From assembly GCA_030674185.1 (NCBI GenBank), contig JAPXFY010000013.1:52604067-52668066 (forward strand): DNA of 64,000 nt. Reading direction: 5' to 3'. Both the position numbers and the translations under genes were made by a program. The notes beneath the pieces are model-generated. The model had not been told where the DNA came from. It did not search any database and was given only the letters and a program-made list of their open reading frames with translations. The stretch is from Monoplex corrugatus (taxonomy: Eukaryota > Mollusca > Gastropoda > Littorinimorpha > Ranellidae). This document shows positions 38,641 through 51,200 of the stretch, piece after piece (position 1 is the first letter of the stretch; the number at the start of each line of letters is the position of its first letter).

Positions 38641-39885
38641 TATGTTGCGAGTTGATATTAAAGTTGAGAGACTGTATGTGTGTGGGGTGGGGTGGGGGTT
38701 GGGCAGGCAGGCGCATGATTTGTATGTATCTGTGGGACTCAGAATTTTACCTAGACAAAGATATTGAATATTACGTCCAAAGACATTGAATGTGACATCC
38801 ATGCTTTGGAGACTGTCAGACACCAAATAATAGATTATTTTGGAAGATTCTCCTTTGAGAATTCCTATTTATACCAGATGATGTCATTTACCATTTTTAT
38901 TGCCTTTTGTATGATAGTACTCTGTGAACAAGTGGACAACTTTTAATCTGGATACATCTATGTGTTGAAGACTTGGGCTGCCCATCAAGAGAGGAAGGAT
39001 TTCAGTAAGACAAAGAAGAGTCCTTTTGTTCTCTTTTGGTCCAGTGGCTGGGCTGGACCTGGCTGGTATGTGTTGTGTGGTTATGCTCTATGGTTTGTCA
39101 TCTCACTGTTTTGTCATTCAACTTGTAAACAAGATATTTGACTCGGTCCATATGGGGCATGCAGTGCGTGGATGGTCCCCCATTGCTTGGCGAAATGGCT
39201 CCTGCTTGGTATGTAGTGTTGGGAGTTTGGAGGTGATTGCCCGGTCAGTGGTGAGACATTGTTGCTCTGGGTCCCATCCAGCATCCTTGGGTGTTTCTTA
39301 ATAAATTGAAAACTTTGCCATTTGCATTTTTTTTTTTTTGTATGAAGGAAGACTGTGAACATGTTAGCAACTTTTCCTTCTGTACATCTGTGTGCTTCTA
39401 GATTCTGCTTGCTTTTTGAAAATATTTTGTGTGTGTGTTTGGAACTTCATTATTAATTAAACAGGTAAACTCCACCAGTCTTCATCTAATGCATGTATGT
39501 CTTTTATTTTCCTTTGTGTTTTGTTGTGTTGTTGAAGATATGTAGGCGATCCAGACCAAGTTTATGTAAAGTAAGAAAGATGTTTTACATTGTGTGTGTG
39601 TGTGTGCGTGCATGCACGTGTCTGAATGTGTGTGTGGTGTGTATTTTGCAGTGTGTGTGTGTGTGTGTGTGCGCGCCTGCGTGTACGTGTGAGTGTGTTT
39701 GTGAGTGATACAGACAGTGTTGAACTGGAGTTCACATATGGTAAAAAGAAACAGTAGTCCCATAAGCCTAAGTTGGATCGTATGGTAGTGAGGTAGTAGA
39801 ACCTCACTACTTTCCAAACAGCTGTTGAAGACAGGTCCCACTGTCCCTCACTGCTTTACCTTCCCTAACCCTGATTAGTCTTTTT
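38641..39885. other. Intergenic stretch with short (TG)n tracts
   Basis: TG microsatellites at about 39590-39700. A small repeat word (ACTGCTTTACCTTCCCTAACCCTG) at 39850-39880 is shared with 18795-18830. An AATAAA occurs near 39299 and could be a distant poly(A) signal. Confidence 0.45.
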
Positions 39886-40385
39886 TTTTGTTTAAAATTT
39901 TTTTTAGGATCGTTGCACTCAGGGATGTCACCTTTGTGCTCTTTTTTTTGTTTTTGTCCCATTTTCTACACCACCTTAATGCCACAGAAGCTAGAACAGT
40001 TTTTACAATGCAATGATGATGATGACAATGAGGGTGACAATCATGATGCTATGGAGTTCCATCTAGGATTGAGACTGCATGACAAGGCTGTTGTCTACGT
40101 TTACTGTCATAATATATCCTAGCGTCAACCAGGCCCGAGAGACACAGACACCTGCAGTGCTAGTCAGAAGATTTGAACAACACCCTCAGTGACACATCTG
40201 TGAAGTGGATGAGACTCGACTGTGTGGACCCTGTCTTCCCATTGAGCCTGTAGCACACCCAACTCTGGGTCGGAGTAGGTTAGAGCCGAAAAATCCCACA
40301 CTGATTTTTGAAGGTACCGGTGGGGATTTGAACCCACAACCTTCCAGTTAGTAGTCCGTTGCGCTAACCACTACACCATACACCA
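39886..40385 (-). mobile_element. tRNA-derived SINE, about 490 bp (copy 2)
   Basis: On the minus strand box A TGTAGTGGTTAGCGC (40361-40375) and box B GGGTTCAAATC (40324-40334) are followed by a conserved body and an A-rich tail at 39886-39905. Copy 1 at 25862-26345 shares the full order, with small indels. Confidence 0.85.
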
Positions 40386-42291
40386 CGGCTGATAAAGAGT
40401 CTGGTACCCACTCTAAGCTGGAACAAGTGGAAGCCTCCACAGAGTTCCCCCATCCAGTCAGCTCTACCTTTTTACCCACCAGGCCTCGAGTCAGACTGAC
40501 TTGTGGATACAATTCAGGTCTTGTTTGCAGCATACAGTACAGTACATACAATATATGTGAAAGATCACAGGGCAGCAGAGGAGTTGTCCATGGCAAAATT
40601 CATCCTTGACAAAATTCTGTAGAAAAATCCACTTTCGTAGGTAAATGGAAATACATGAATTCAGAAGAAAACAAAAACGAACCAAAAAAGAAAAAAATGG
40701 TGGCGCTGCACTGTGGTGATGCGCTGTCCTTGGACAGGGCTGTCAGAATTTCACATGGTAAATCTATTGCAGCTACATAAACAGTAAATGAAATAAATAA
40801 ATGAATAAATAAGTAAAAGAACAAGTAAAGAAAAAAATTACAAAACAATAAATGAATAAATAAATAAATGAATAAATAAGTAAATGAACAGTTAAAAACA
40901 AATAAATAAATGAAATACTTTCATTGCATGCTCTGCACAAGGAAACCAAAGTCTGTAGTTATTTGAAGTGTTTATTAATGAAGCGCAGAAAAATCGTACA
41001 TACAGAAAAGAAAAATGATTACAAATGGGAAAGAAACGAGCATGAATTCCTAAATAATCACAAACAAGGACAGGAAAACCCCCAAAACATTTCATAACCA
41101 AAAAGATAAGCACACCATACTTAATTTACCCTTTTCATGCAGCATAAAACACTTCTAGGATCTACTACTTTGATAGGAGATTATTTGTATGTCATTTCTT
41201 TATTTTCTCTTGTGAAAATGTGTACTTAATTTTCTTTGTTATGTTTTTTTTTCCTGTTGAAGTTTTGTAGCGGTTATAGCCCTGATACAGCTCTACACAG
41301 TCGGCTGGGCTTTAAACAACAATAACAATAAAACGTGGACTTGCTGTAAAGTGTGTCACTACAGTATGGCGCCTCCTTCATCATTTATCCCCCTTCTGTA
41401 TGCTTGTATTTTTGTTTGCCCGTGAAGCCCATCCTCGTATTTTTTTGTTGTTGTAATATGCAGCAAACTTTCTCTGACATGAACAGTTTATGCTATGTAA
41501 ATGGAATTATTAATGTTATTATTATGTTATTATTATTGTCATTATTATTATTGTCTTAATAATTATCATTGAAGGGGATTTTTTTTTGCAGAATTTGTGC
41601 CAGGGACAACAAATTGTCATGGGGACATTTTATATGTGCTGTGTTCACACTGCATGCAGGATGTTGGTATGGTATCTCATCCAATAGACAAGCTCCCAGA
41701 CTACAACTAGTGAAGAGCAGAAAAATCCCGTCCAACCAGCCCATTTTTTCAATATAAACATTAACTCTTTCTATCTTCAGTGAATTTTGTGCTAGATATT
41801 TCCATTTTTCTATAGCTGTGTTTCTGCCTTTCATTTTTTTGCCTCATCTGGTCTTATTTCTCGTTTTTAAAAGATGGGAGATCATTTCATATTTCCTGGC
41901 AAAGATAATTATGTGTCTGTGATATAATCTTTCTTTCTCTTTCTCACATGAGTACAAATACCAACAAGATAGTGACAAATTTTTTCTTCACAAAGCCATA
42001 ACTGAATTTCATGAGACTCGAATCATTTCAACTAAAAATATTAAGTAAACAAGAATGCGCAGGCACGCGCGTGTGTGTGTGTGTGTGTGTGTGTCCAAAA
42101 TGTGTTAGCAAGATTTTCTAAGCTGTTTCTGGATGGATCAAATTTTGGCTGGCCAAAGTTGTGGACTGTTGAGCAATTGTGAATATGTAAGTCGGGAGAC
42201 AAGGTGTGAGGGGCAAGGTCACATGGACCAAAGAAGTGCCCGCAAACTAGCAACTTTGAGGAAGATGAGTGGACAGCACTTCTCAAGAACT
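40386..42291. other. Intergenic stretch with (AAAT)n-type tract
   Basis: 40786-40915 is an AATAAATG/AATAAGT tetranucleotide tract. 41510-41570 is (ATT)n-rich. 41270-41330 (GTTATAGCCCTGAT ... CAGTCGGCTGGGCTTTAA) recurs inverted at about 61640-61690, a dispersed repeat. TG run at 42071-42094. Confidence 0.5.
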
Positions 42292-43050
42292 TACCATCAT
42301 CATCATCATCATCATCAAGTGCCCTGCCGCATGGTGTTGGCGATCATGGCCCTCCATATGTATCTATCCCTTATTGCCGCAAGCACATCTTCAACCCTCT
42401 CTGTCCTCAGCCACCCTGCAAGTCCGTCCAATATATTCTCCCTGGGTCTACCTGGTGTTCTCTTTCCTTCCAGCTTTCCTGTTGTGACCAGGTGTTCTAA
42501 TTCCCCTTTCCTCATAAAATGGCCTATAAATGTTGCCTGTTTTTTTCCTAATCTTCCGTATGCATGATCTTCTTGTGTCTGCCTCCATCAAGACTGTTTC
42601 GTTTGTTTTCTTAGCTGTCCATGGAACTCTCAACATTCTTTGGCTGCCTCAATCTTGTTCTGGCTTTTCTCGTTGACTGTCTATGCTTCACAACCGTATA
42701 ACATATCAGTTCTATATAACATTCAAGAACTCTTTTCCTGATGTTAATTAATAAGCATTTGTTGGTAAGAATGCTTTTCATCTTTTTGAATGCTGTTTTG
42801 ACTTGGCCAATTCTGCTGGCTATTTCTGATGTGCATATCTGCTGTCTGGTGAGATGATCATTCCCAGATATTTAAACTTATCAACCTGTCTCAAGGTTGT
42901 GCCGTTTGCTGTTATTTTGCAGGGGGAAATTTCATGTTTTTTACTAATTACCATGACTTCAGTCTTCTTGCTATTTAGCTCCAACCCTTTGCTTTTGCTT
43001 TCTATTTCTATTATATTCACAAGATTTTTCTCACTTTTCACAATATTTAA
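42292..43050 (-). pseudogene. LINE 3'-half relic (endonuclease/RT type)
   Basis: Minus-strand reading: SKSKGLELNSKKTEVMVISK (post-YADD block), VDKFKYLGMIISPDSRY, then past frameshifts RMLRVPWTAKKTNETVL, GELEHLVTTGKLEGKRTPGR and RDRYIWRAMIANTMRQGT. It ends in a (GAT)n tail near 42292. The order is that of LINE ORF2 C-termini. The RT core is absent. Confidence 0.82.
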
Positions 43051-43172
43051 TTAAGATCAATTTTCACCATTGTGACAGTCTACTTTTGTCCCTGATGCAT
43101 GTGCAGTATTATTTCAACTGAAGCTTTTTCAAGGTCATAGTGACCTTGAGAATAACAAAATCTGGATTTTCT

Positions 43173-43369
43173 GTAATTTGACTCCAGCACCCTATCCACC
43201 AATTGCAAAAACTTAACTGTTTGGCTTCCTCACCCTATCCACCAGCTTCCTGCAGGAAGCTGGTCAGTGGCGGGTAGGGTGAGTGAGTCAAAGGGTTAAG
43301 CTTTTGCTTTGCTTACATGGTTTTAAATGCAGGATGCTGGTGGCCATGATGCGGGAGTCAAAGGGTTAA
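43173..43369. mobile_element. Composite palindromic TTAA element (nested palindromes)
   Basis: The outer element (43177-43365) lies between GTAA (43173-43176, altered TTAA) and TTAA (43366-43369), with arms TTTGACTCCAGCACCC and GGGAGTCAAAGGG. Inside, between TTAA 43213-43216 and TTAA 43296-43299, is a 79-bp hairpin centred on CCAGCTTCCTGCAGGAAGCTGG. The same nesting occurs at 50451-50642. Confidence 0.8.
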
Positions 43370-44194
43370 AAAGGGAAATTATAGAATGACTTGACCATCA
43401 TGCTTTTTCCTATGCATGTTAGGTGTAATCACTGTTACGCTGTCAACAAACTAGCTGGATTCAAGAGACTGGTAATTTTGTTTCATTCTCTTATGGACAT
43501 TCATTACCCATGAAGACACACATGCCTAAAGAATAAGAAAATGATGATTTTAAGCACTTTTTGGTCCATGGCACTGTGACCTTTGAGCTTTTGCATTCAC
43601 GATTCATCAATAGTCCACACCTTCGACTCCAAATTTGATACAGATTCATACAGGAACAGCTGAGATAATCTTACTGTTTGTCACAGACACGCATCTCTCC
43701 AGTTGACAGAAAAGTCTCCTGTTCTTTTTTTAAGGATAGATTGAAAAAAGGCAGATAGAGGATTCCATCAGAAAGCTAAATTTTGACTCTTTCATTCCCC
43801 TCAACTGATCTATTAGCTTCCTGGCTGTATTGTTGCTCAAAACAGTCAGATATATGATTAACCATGGAAATGACTTTGAAAACAAACTACTATATAAAAT
43901 TATTGTTAAAAAGAAAAAGGAAATATATGAATTGGAAAAAGGAAAATGTGCTTCAGTTAACAAACAGCTTACAATAAGCTGCCTGTGCTAAAAACTGATG
44001 CTGCAAACAATAAAGAAAATTAAAAAAAAAAGAAAAACCCAACACTACAACAAATAAAAAATGTGCTTTAATTAACAAAGATACTATACGTTGCATGTGC
44101 TGATACTACTGCTAAAAACAAAACAAAACAAGAAAACCATCACCTTTACAATAAGAAAACCATCACCTTTACAAATCCCCCCTTCTAAAAAATG
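43370..44194. other. Intergenic stretch
   Basis: A short palindromic AAGGTCATAGTGACCTTG lies just upstream (43131-43148). No gene. Confidence 0.4.
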
Positions 44195-44990
44195 ATGGGT
44201 GCAATAGGCAAGTTGGTTAGCATACTGGAGTTCCAGTCATAAAGATTTGAGCTCAATCACACCTGAAACTGTGCAAGCTGGGTAAAAAAATATAAGAACT
44301 GAAGTTGGGGGTACCAGGCCTGCAGACGCCTTGTAACCAACCATAGAGCCATATAATAAAACACAATTGTCTACATGGTCATTTACATTAAACGAGAACG
44401 GTGATTGTGTATTGAGGTCCTTTCAGGGTGGATTTGTGCTTGATTCAATGCCTCAGCAGGATCCACCCACAGCTAAAAGACATCCCTCCTGTCTGTTTTG
44501 TTGCACCTGGGGGCACGAGAGGAAAACTACCGGCTACTACGTTTCCTCTGGCTGCCAAGCGAACTGGCAGCAGTCAGGAACAGGAAAAAATGGTCACATT
44601 CGTCACCAGATGTGGCATGACCATGTCAACAGCAAACAAAAGAAGGATAATGGATGGATATCCGATCTCCCTGAGTAACATAACTATGTGCGGATTTCTC
44701 ATGTGTCTGAGCCTCTTTCGTGTGAATGCACACGCAGCCCAACAACAGTGCATGTTAAAGATCCTGTGAGTCATGGCACTGGTCAGTGCTTGTGGAAGAG
44801 CAAAAATATCCAGCATGCCCATCCATGGACAGCAGTGTACACAGAGTGTACAGCAACATAACAGCTGCACAATGTGAGCCAAACAATAAGCACACATGCG
44901 TTCGAGAAAACATTGCTCCCAGTGAAAACGTGGAAGGGGGCAAGGAGCGCTAAATGAGTTCCCTCAGCCCCTCCTGAAATGGTAAAATAC
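44195..44990 (+). mobile_element. Possible SINE-like repeat with degenerate tRNA head
   Basis: 44203-44265 reads ATAGGCAAGTTGGTTAGCAT ... GATTTGAGCTCAATCAC, like decayed box A and B. The downstream block with GTTAAAGATCCTGTGAGTC resembles words common in invertebrate dispersed repeats. Ends are not defined. Antisense frames here are not credible genes. Confidence 0.35.
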
Positions 44991-45744
44991 ACTATGAATA
45001 ATGCAAGGGTGCTTTAATGAAAATAAGCTGCCTCTGTAATTACACTGCCTGTCTTCCCCCCCCCCCCCCCCCCCAAGAAAACAAAAAACAAACAAAAACA
45101 CAGAGGAAAAAAAAACCCTGTCACCACAACAAAAACTACCATCTTAGAGTGTGTACAAACCACAAAATCATGCTGCCCTCCCTATACGAATGTTGAAAAA
45201 AAAAGGTTAAACATAAAATGAATTAAGCAAAGGAACGTACCTTAATCAACAACTCAAAACAAGTTCCCTGTGCTAGTATCACTGCTTAAAAAAAATCGTC
45301 ATAAAAATACATTTTAAAACCACCACTGTTTGAAATGTCAAACATGAATAATGGAATGTGCCTTCATATAAACCACTACTGCTGGAAATGTCAAACACAT
45401 GACTAATGAAAGGCACTATCACAAACAATGCAAAATACAGTCACTCTGCCAAAACTTAAAATTTTGAAATATGAATAATCACAAATATCAAAAAAGTAAT
45501 CGTGTTGATTTTGTTTTGATTCTAGTGAAGTTGTTTCTTTGTTGTTTTTCATTCATGATTGTAAAGGTCAGATGGCCAAAATTGTTAATTGTTAAGGAAG
45601 TTGCCACCAGCAGTGCCACTAACATACAAAATAAAGGGTTGTTTTGTGAAGAGGACTATATACAGCAGTCATAATTTGTGAAAATCTCGCCAACATGCAA
45701 AGTAAAGCAACAAAAATGTGAACGAAAATGGTATTTTATGAGCA
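44991..45744. other. Intergenic stretch with poly-C
   Basis: Run of about 18 C at 45057-45074. A word AACATGCAAAGTAAAG near 45692 recurs around 47210-47360. Confidence 0.45.
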
Positions 45745-45806
45745 TCTATCTATGTCCGTCTGTCTGTCTGTCTATCTATCCAGCCATTCATCTATCTATC
45801 TGTGGT

Positions 45807-45862
<56 letters not shown>
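45745..45862. repeat. (CTGT/CTAT)n then (GT)n microsatellite
   Basis: Tetranucleotide CTGTCTGT/CTATCTAT tract leading into a pure GT run. CA-rich and GA-rich simple DNA continues to 46200. Confidence 0.93.
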
Positions 45863-45863
<1 letters not shown>

Positions 45864-46299
45864 AAAAAAAGAGAAGCACCCTCTTCCCCATCACACACAC
45901 ACAAAATTCAAAACCCAAAACAAAGCAGAACTCGCGCACACACGTATGCAAACACACACACATAAGCAAAAAAAGATAGTAAAACGTCACAGTTTATCAA
46001 ATAAAACACAATCTGCAAACAACCAAAGAAAAGAAGGAAAAAAAAGAGAGTGTGTGTGTGAGTATGTGTGTGTGGGAGAGAATGTGCAGTGTGTGTATGT
46101 GTGTGTGTATGAAAGATAGAGAGAGAGAGGGAGAGAGACAGACTGACAGAGACACAGAGAGAGAGAGAGGGACAGAGAAAAAAAAGAGACGGGGAGAGAG
46201 TAGTCATCTTTGTTCATCTAATACAGGACTAAAGGAGAAGAGGCAAGATTCCAATCCATTCTACAAGAGTAGGTAAAAAATATTTGTAGGCCTACGTCT

Positions 46300-47050
46300 T
46301 CCAAGCTTGACAGACTACAGCAAACGACACAGTTTGACAGACTACCGCAAACGACACAGTTTGACAGACTACAGCAAACGACACAGTTTGACAGACTACC
46401 GCAAACGACACAGTTTGACAGACTACAGCAAACGACACAGTTTGACAGACTACAGCAAACGATACAGTTTGACAGACTACAGCAAACGACACAGTTTGAC
46501 AGACTACAGCAAACGACACAGTTTGATAGACTACAGCAAACGACACAGTTTGATAGACTACAGCAAACGACACAGTTTGACAGATTACAGCAAACGACAC
46601 AGTTTGACAGACTACAGCAAACGACACAGTTTGACAGACTACAGCAAACGACACAGTTTGACAGACTACAGCAAACACACAGTTTGACAGACTACAGCAA
46701 ACGACACAGTTTGACAGACTACAGCAAACGACACAGTTTGACAGACTACAGCAAACGACACAGTTTGACAGACTACAGCAAACGACACAGTTTGATAGAC
46801 TACAGCAAACGACACAGTTTGACAGACTACAGCAAACAAAACAGTTTGACAGACTACAGCAAACGACACAGTTTGACAGACTACAGCAAACGACACAGTT
46901 TGATAGACTACAGCAAACGACACAGTTTGATAGACTACCGCAAACGACACAGTTTGACAGACTACAGCAAACGACACAGTTTGACAGACTACAGCAAACG
47001 ACACGTTTGACAGACTACAGCAAACGACACAGTTTGACAGACTACAGCAA
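46300..47050. repeat. 27-bp minisatellite, about 28 copies
   Basis: The unit TTTGACAGACTACAGCAAAC plus GACACAG is repeated with few variants (TACCGC, GATAGAC, GATACAG). The period is nine codons, so both strands stay open for more than 100 codons. One copy lacks a base (46673-46680), which breaks the frame. Confidence 0.97.
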
Positions 47051-47612
47051 ATGAAACATCCCCATATGTTTGTTACAGACGTTGTCACAGACAAACACAC
47101 ATAGACAACATACACAGACACCTGTACAATTGATATGAAAGTATCTTCCTTAAACAAAAAGCGGTATTGAAAAGCAGATAAGGTATTGGCAATCTGTCAA
47201 AATCTCACTAACATGCAAAGTAATGAATAAGGCACTTGCGGCCTATTAAACTTTCAGTAACATGCAAAGTGGTGTCATGTATAGTCTAAAACATGTCTAT
47301 AATGACTGCTTTGGGTCCTGTTCTATTAAAGAATGTTTACAATAAAAAAAAAAGTAACATGCGAAGTAAAACATCCAAAAAAATGTTTTTTATGAGCTTA
47401 GTTGTGTAAAAACAAGAAACAACCAAAGCATTCACAATTTGTCGATATTTCATGTGTAATTTCTTAACAATATGAAAAAAAAAAAAAGTAAGCCGCTTTT
47501 TTTCAGTCAGCTATCAAAATTCCAGCCAAAATTTCTCAAGGATATGTAAGGAAGAGAACAAGAACAAGAACTCCCTCGAAAGTGAAAAAAAGGAATTCAT
47601 AATCTGATGTTC
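47051..47612. other. Intergenic stretch between convergent genes
   Basis: AACATGC(A/G)AAGTA words at about 47211, 47263 and 47359 indicate a decayed tandem or dispersed repeat. No gene. Confidence 0.45.
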
Positions 47613-47618
47613 TTTATT
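47613..47618 (-). promoter_or_regulatory. Poly(A) signal AATAAA of the minus-strand gene
   Basis: The minus strand reads CAAACAAATAAAGAACATC about 210 bases after the proposed stop codon at 47828. Position and orientation suit the end of the coiled-coil gene. Confidence 0.5.
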
Positions 47619-47827
47619 TGTTTGTACAACAACATCAACACCAGCAAAAATATCAACACCCCTACCCCCCAAAAAGGACCCTCCCACACAAAATATTCAC
47701 TACCTGATGTACATTTTTCAGGCTGTGTCGGATGGGATGATCTTTTAGACATACAAAAGTGACGGGGAAAGTCAATCTTGGTGCTGACTGCTTCCATCCG
47801 CACTGGGTCAGTTGTTGTTTTTTCCCC

Positions 47828-47872
47828 TTAGGACTCCTGGATGTGTTCCACCAGCTTGTTATTTAAAACGCA
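47828..47872 (-). CDS. Probable terminal exon of the minus-strand coiled-coil gene
   Basis: The acceptor on the minus strand is TGTCTGGTTTCAG. In phase 0 it reads CVLNNKLVEHIQES and TAA, a helix-compatible end. The nearest upstream exon found (53076-53117) ends in phase 1. Joined directly, it would read LRFK then stop. Either an exon is missing between them or the C-terminus is the short one. Confidence 0.4.
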   Translation of the reverse strand, partial: CVLNNKLVEHIQES

Positions 47873-47934
47873 CTGAAACCAGACACAAATCTTTATGAGA
47901 AAAACCGTAAGCAACCACAAGTATACCCACCTTC

Positions 47935-47938
<4 letters not shown>

Positions 47939-47992
<54 letters not shown>
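47939..47992. repeat. (CT)n microsatellite
   Basis: Uninterrupted CT repeat of about 26 units. Confidence 0.97.
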
Positions 47993-47996
<4 letters not shown>

Positions 47997-48299
47997 CAAA
48001 GTCAGAAAAACAGACAGTTCCAGTACTGGTAGTGCTTATAAGAATAAAAACCACCTGATCCATCATGAAGCTGCACACCCACACCATCATGTTTATAAAC
48101 ATTTACAACTGTCCTGCTAGTATTTATGCCGTTGATGTTGTAGTGGAACTCGACCAATCCACATTAATTAATCTGTTAGTTTCTTACAACTAAGAAGATA
48201 TACACGGCACAGAAATAAACCAGTAGCCTACAACAAATCAGACGCGATTTCTTGTTAGTATCAGTCATTCTCTCATCATATGTAGGCCTAAACGATGTT

Positions 48300-51200
48300 A
48301 ATATTAAACCGGGACAGAGTACGGATCATTTGATGGTGACATTAGAACTTACATTTCGGAAAAAAGACTGACAAAATACATGTCAGAAATTTAATAAATC
48401 ACTTTTGAGAGATTCAGTATTTGTAAGTGAAATTGATAATGTGAAGAGTACTCGGCACTTCCATATTGTGGAGAAAAACCTGCATACTATACCAAAGTCA
48501 GAAATTCAGTTCGTTGTTTCAGATAAGATTTTTTAGGCGTGCCTTTGATGAAAATAAGATCCAAACCAATGTCATATGCAACGATGTCAAAACGCAGTAA
48601 TGAAGAAGAAGAGAAGTTACTGACTACGAGTATACAGGATCTAGAAACTAAACAAGCTTTGTCAGATGGGAGAAAAAACAAAGCTACAGAAGACGAACAA
48701 CAGATCATGCTTCTAAGAGACAAAAAGATGCAGGGAGTACTACTTCAATCTAAAGCGAGATGGATCGTGGATAGGGAAAAATTACAAACTACATTCTGAG
48801 TCTTGAAAAAAGAAACTTTATCAGCAAAACTTACTCTCAGCAATTGCAATAAAATATGTGAAACAGATGAAATTATTAAAATCCGCAAAAACATTCTATG
48901 AGAATTAAACTGATAAGACAGAGGTAGAGGACTGCGAAATCTCCGATATTGTCAAAGATAAGTAAATACCACCCATAACAGCTGAAGAAACAAATACACT
49001 TGAACGAAGATTATCTTTGGATAAAGCTTGCTATGCTCGAAAACATGAACAACAAACAACAACAACACAACAACAACAAAAACAAAAGCCGTGGCATGGA
49101 AGGCTTTACGTCTGAATTTTTATTTATTTCTTCTTTGCCACAGCTCGGTGCATTAGTTGTCACATCATCAATTGAAACATTTGAAAAAGGAAACTCTCAT
49201 TAACACAAAAAGAAGGGATTATAATTTGTATTCCCACAAAGATAACCAGACCTTATTACAAAAGTCACACTGTTGAATGTTATGTACAATACAGGTTCAG
49301 CTTACATAACAAACAAGTTAAAACTAGTTTTACATTCCTTGAAAATTGAAGACAAACAGGGCAATGTGGCTGGCTGAATTATTGGTGACATTATTCATTT
49401 GATATGTGACATGATCAGTTATCTAAAAACACAAAGAAACCTTCCTAGACTTCTCCTGTGCTTAGATTTTGGAAAAGCATTTGACTAGTAGACTGGGAAT
49501 TTATGTTTGAAGTACTTGATGCGTTTGGATTTAGTCAATGGATCAGGGTGTTTTACAAGAATATCAAATCAACAGTGAGTTTTACAGGAATACAAAATAA
49601 ACAAGCATTTGATTCAGTAGTCTGGGACTTCGTTTAAAATACTTGATGTGTTTGGATTTAGTCAATGGATCAGAATGTTTCACGTGAATATAAAATCAGC
49701 ACTTTGTGTTAATGGCCAGGTGTCTGAATGGTTTTTCTATTCAAAGAGTCTGCAGGCAGGGTGATCCAATACGACCCTAGCTCTTTATTTTATGTGTAGT
49801 AGTCCTGGCCTTAATGTTACGACAAAATAAACACACTAAAGGCATAGTAATACAAGAGACTGAACATGAAATCTCTCAGTATGCTTAGGATACTGAACTT
49901 GCATTAAATGGCTAGGAACGATCATTCAAAGGGTTTAAATACAATTAACACTTTTGGAAGAAAGTCGGGACTTCTACTAAATACAGGGAAAAATTAGGGC
50001 AATACAGTTTGGCAACAAACAAAATCACCGATTAAATACATGCTAAATTTGCACATGGAATGGAATCCACATCAATTTTAAGATTTTGGGAACATGGCTT
50101 ATCGGTGATTTACAGGATTGTGAAATAATGAATTCTCAAGAAAAACATTTAAGACATTAATGCATTATACGAAGAATGGATCAAAAGACAAATTACACCT
50201 CTTAGTAGAGATGCGGTTTTGAAATCACTTGTAATTTTTTAAATTATTCATTTGTGGATGTTCCTAACAAATCCTTCAAACAGTTTAATAGATTTGTTAC
50301 AATTGATATTTGCATTTGTGTGGAACAAAAGAGAAAAGAAAGATTAATGAGAGACTAGCATCAAACGCGATGAAAATGGAGGCATTAGAAGACCTGATTA
50401 AAACAAACAAACAAACAAACAAAAACATTCGTTTATTAAAACTGCCTTGGTTAACCTTTAACTCCCGCACCCTGTCTACCAGCATCATGCGTTGTCAACC
50501 ATGCTAGCAATGCAAAAACGTAACCCTTTGATTCCCTCACTCTATCCACCAGCTTCCTGCAGGAAGATTGTGGATAGGGTGAGGGAGTCAAAGGGTTAAA
50601 TTTTTGCAGTTGGTGGACAGGGTGCGGGAGTTAAAGGGTTAAGGAAACACCAAAAACCCAAACCATAACAGAAAAAAAAAAGATAGTAACATCCTTAGAC
50701 AAGAAAATGGTTTCATTAGAAAACATGGGTTCCTGCCTCCCAATACATAAATTCTCCAAACCAAATATACTCTGGGAATATGTCCCATACAGCCTACAAA
50801 AAAAAAAAAAAAAAAAAAAAAAATGAAAGGAAAGTGCAACATAAAAGTTGAGAAGAATATGTCACAGAGCCATTGTTTTATGATGAAAACATAAATCTGG
50901 GCGAAAAACCCCCATTGTTTTATGAGAACTGGGCAGACAAAAACGTGTATTTTGTAAAATTATGATGAAAACTGATGGGATATTCATGTTTTTTTGATTT
51001 TTCAGAAGAAAATATAACTAAAATAGATTCATATTGATGGCACATTTATGTCTTCTGATTTTTCCAAAAGAAAATATAACTCGAACAGATTCATTACATA
51101 CACATGTGTCGTGCAAGCGGCAAAGAGTTATTTGTGTAAAGCTGGCGTGAATATTTAAAGTAATACATCTATAAATGGTTAGAAAATACTTAACTGCATT

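Noticed and set aside
39026..39301. 91-codon hydrophobic open frame
   Set aside because: No homologous motif, no splice link to either gene and no other coding signal.
44367..44769. 103- and 113-codon frames
   Set aside because: They overlap in different frames across a probable dispersed repeat. Neither shows a domain.
46292..47157. 126- and 163-codon repeat proteins (DYSKRHSLT-type and antisense)
   Set aside because: 27-bp minisatellite with period of nine codons. Both strands are open, and one-base deletions break the frame at 46680 and 47005.
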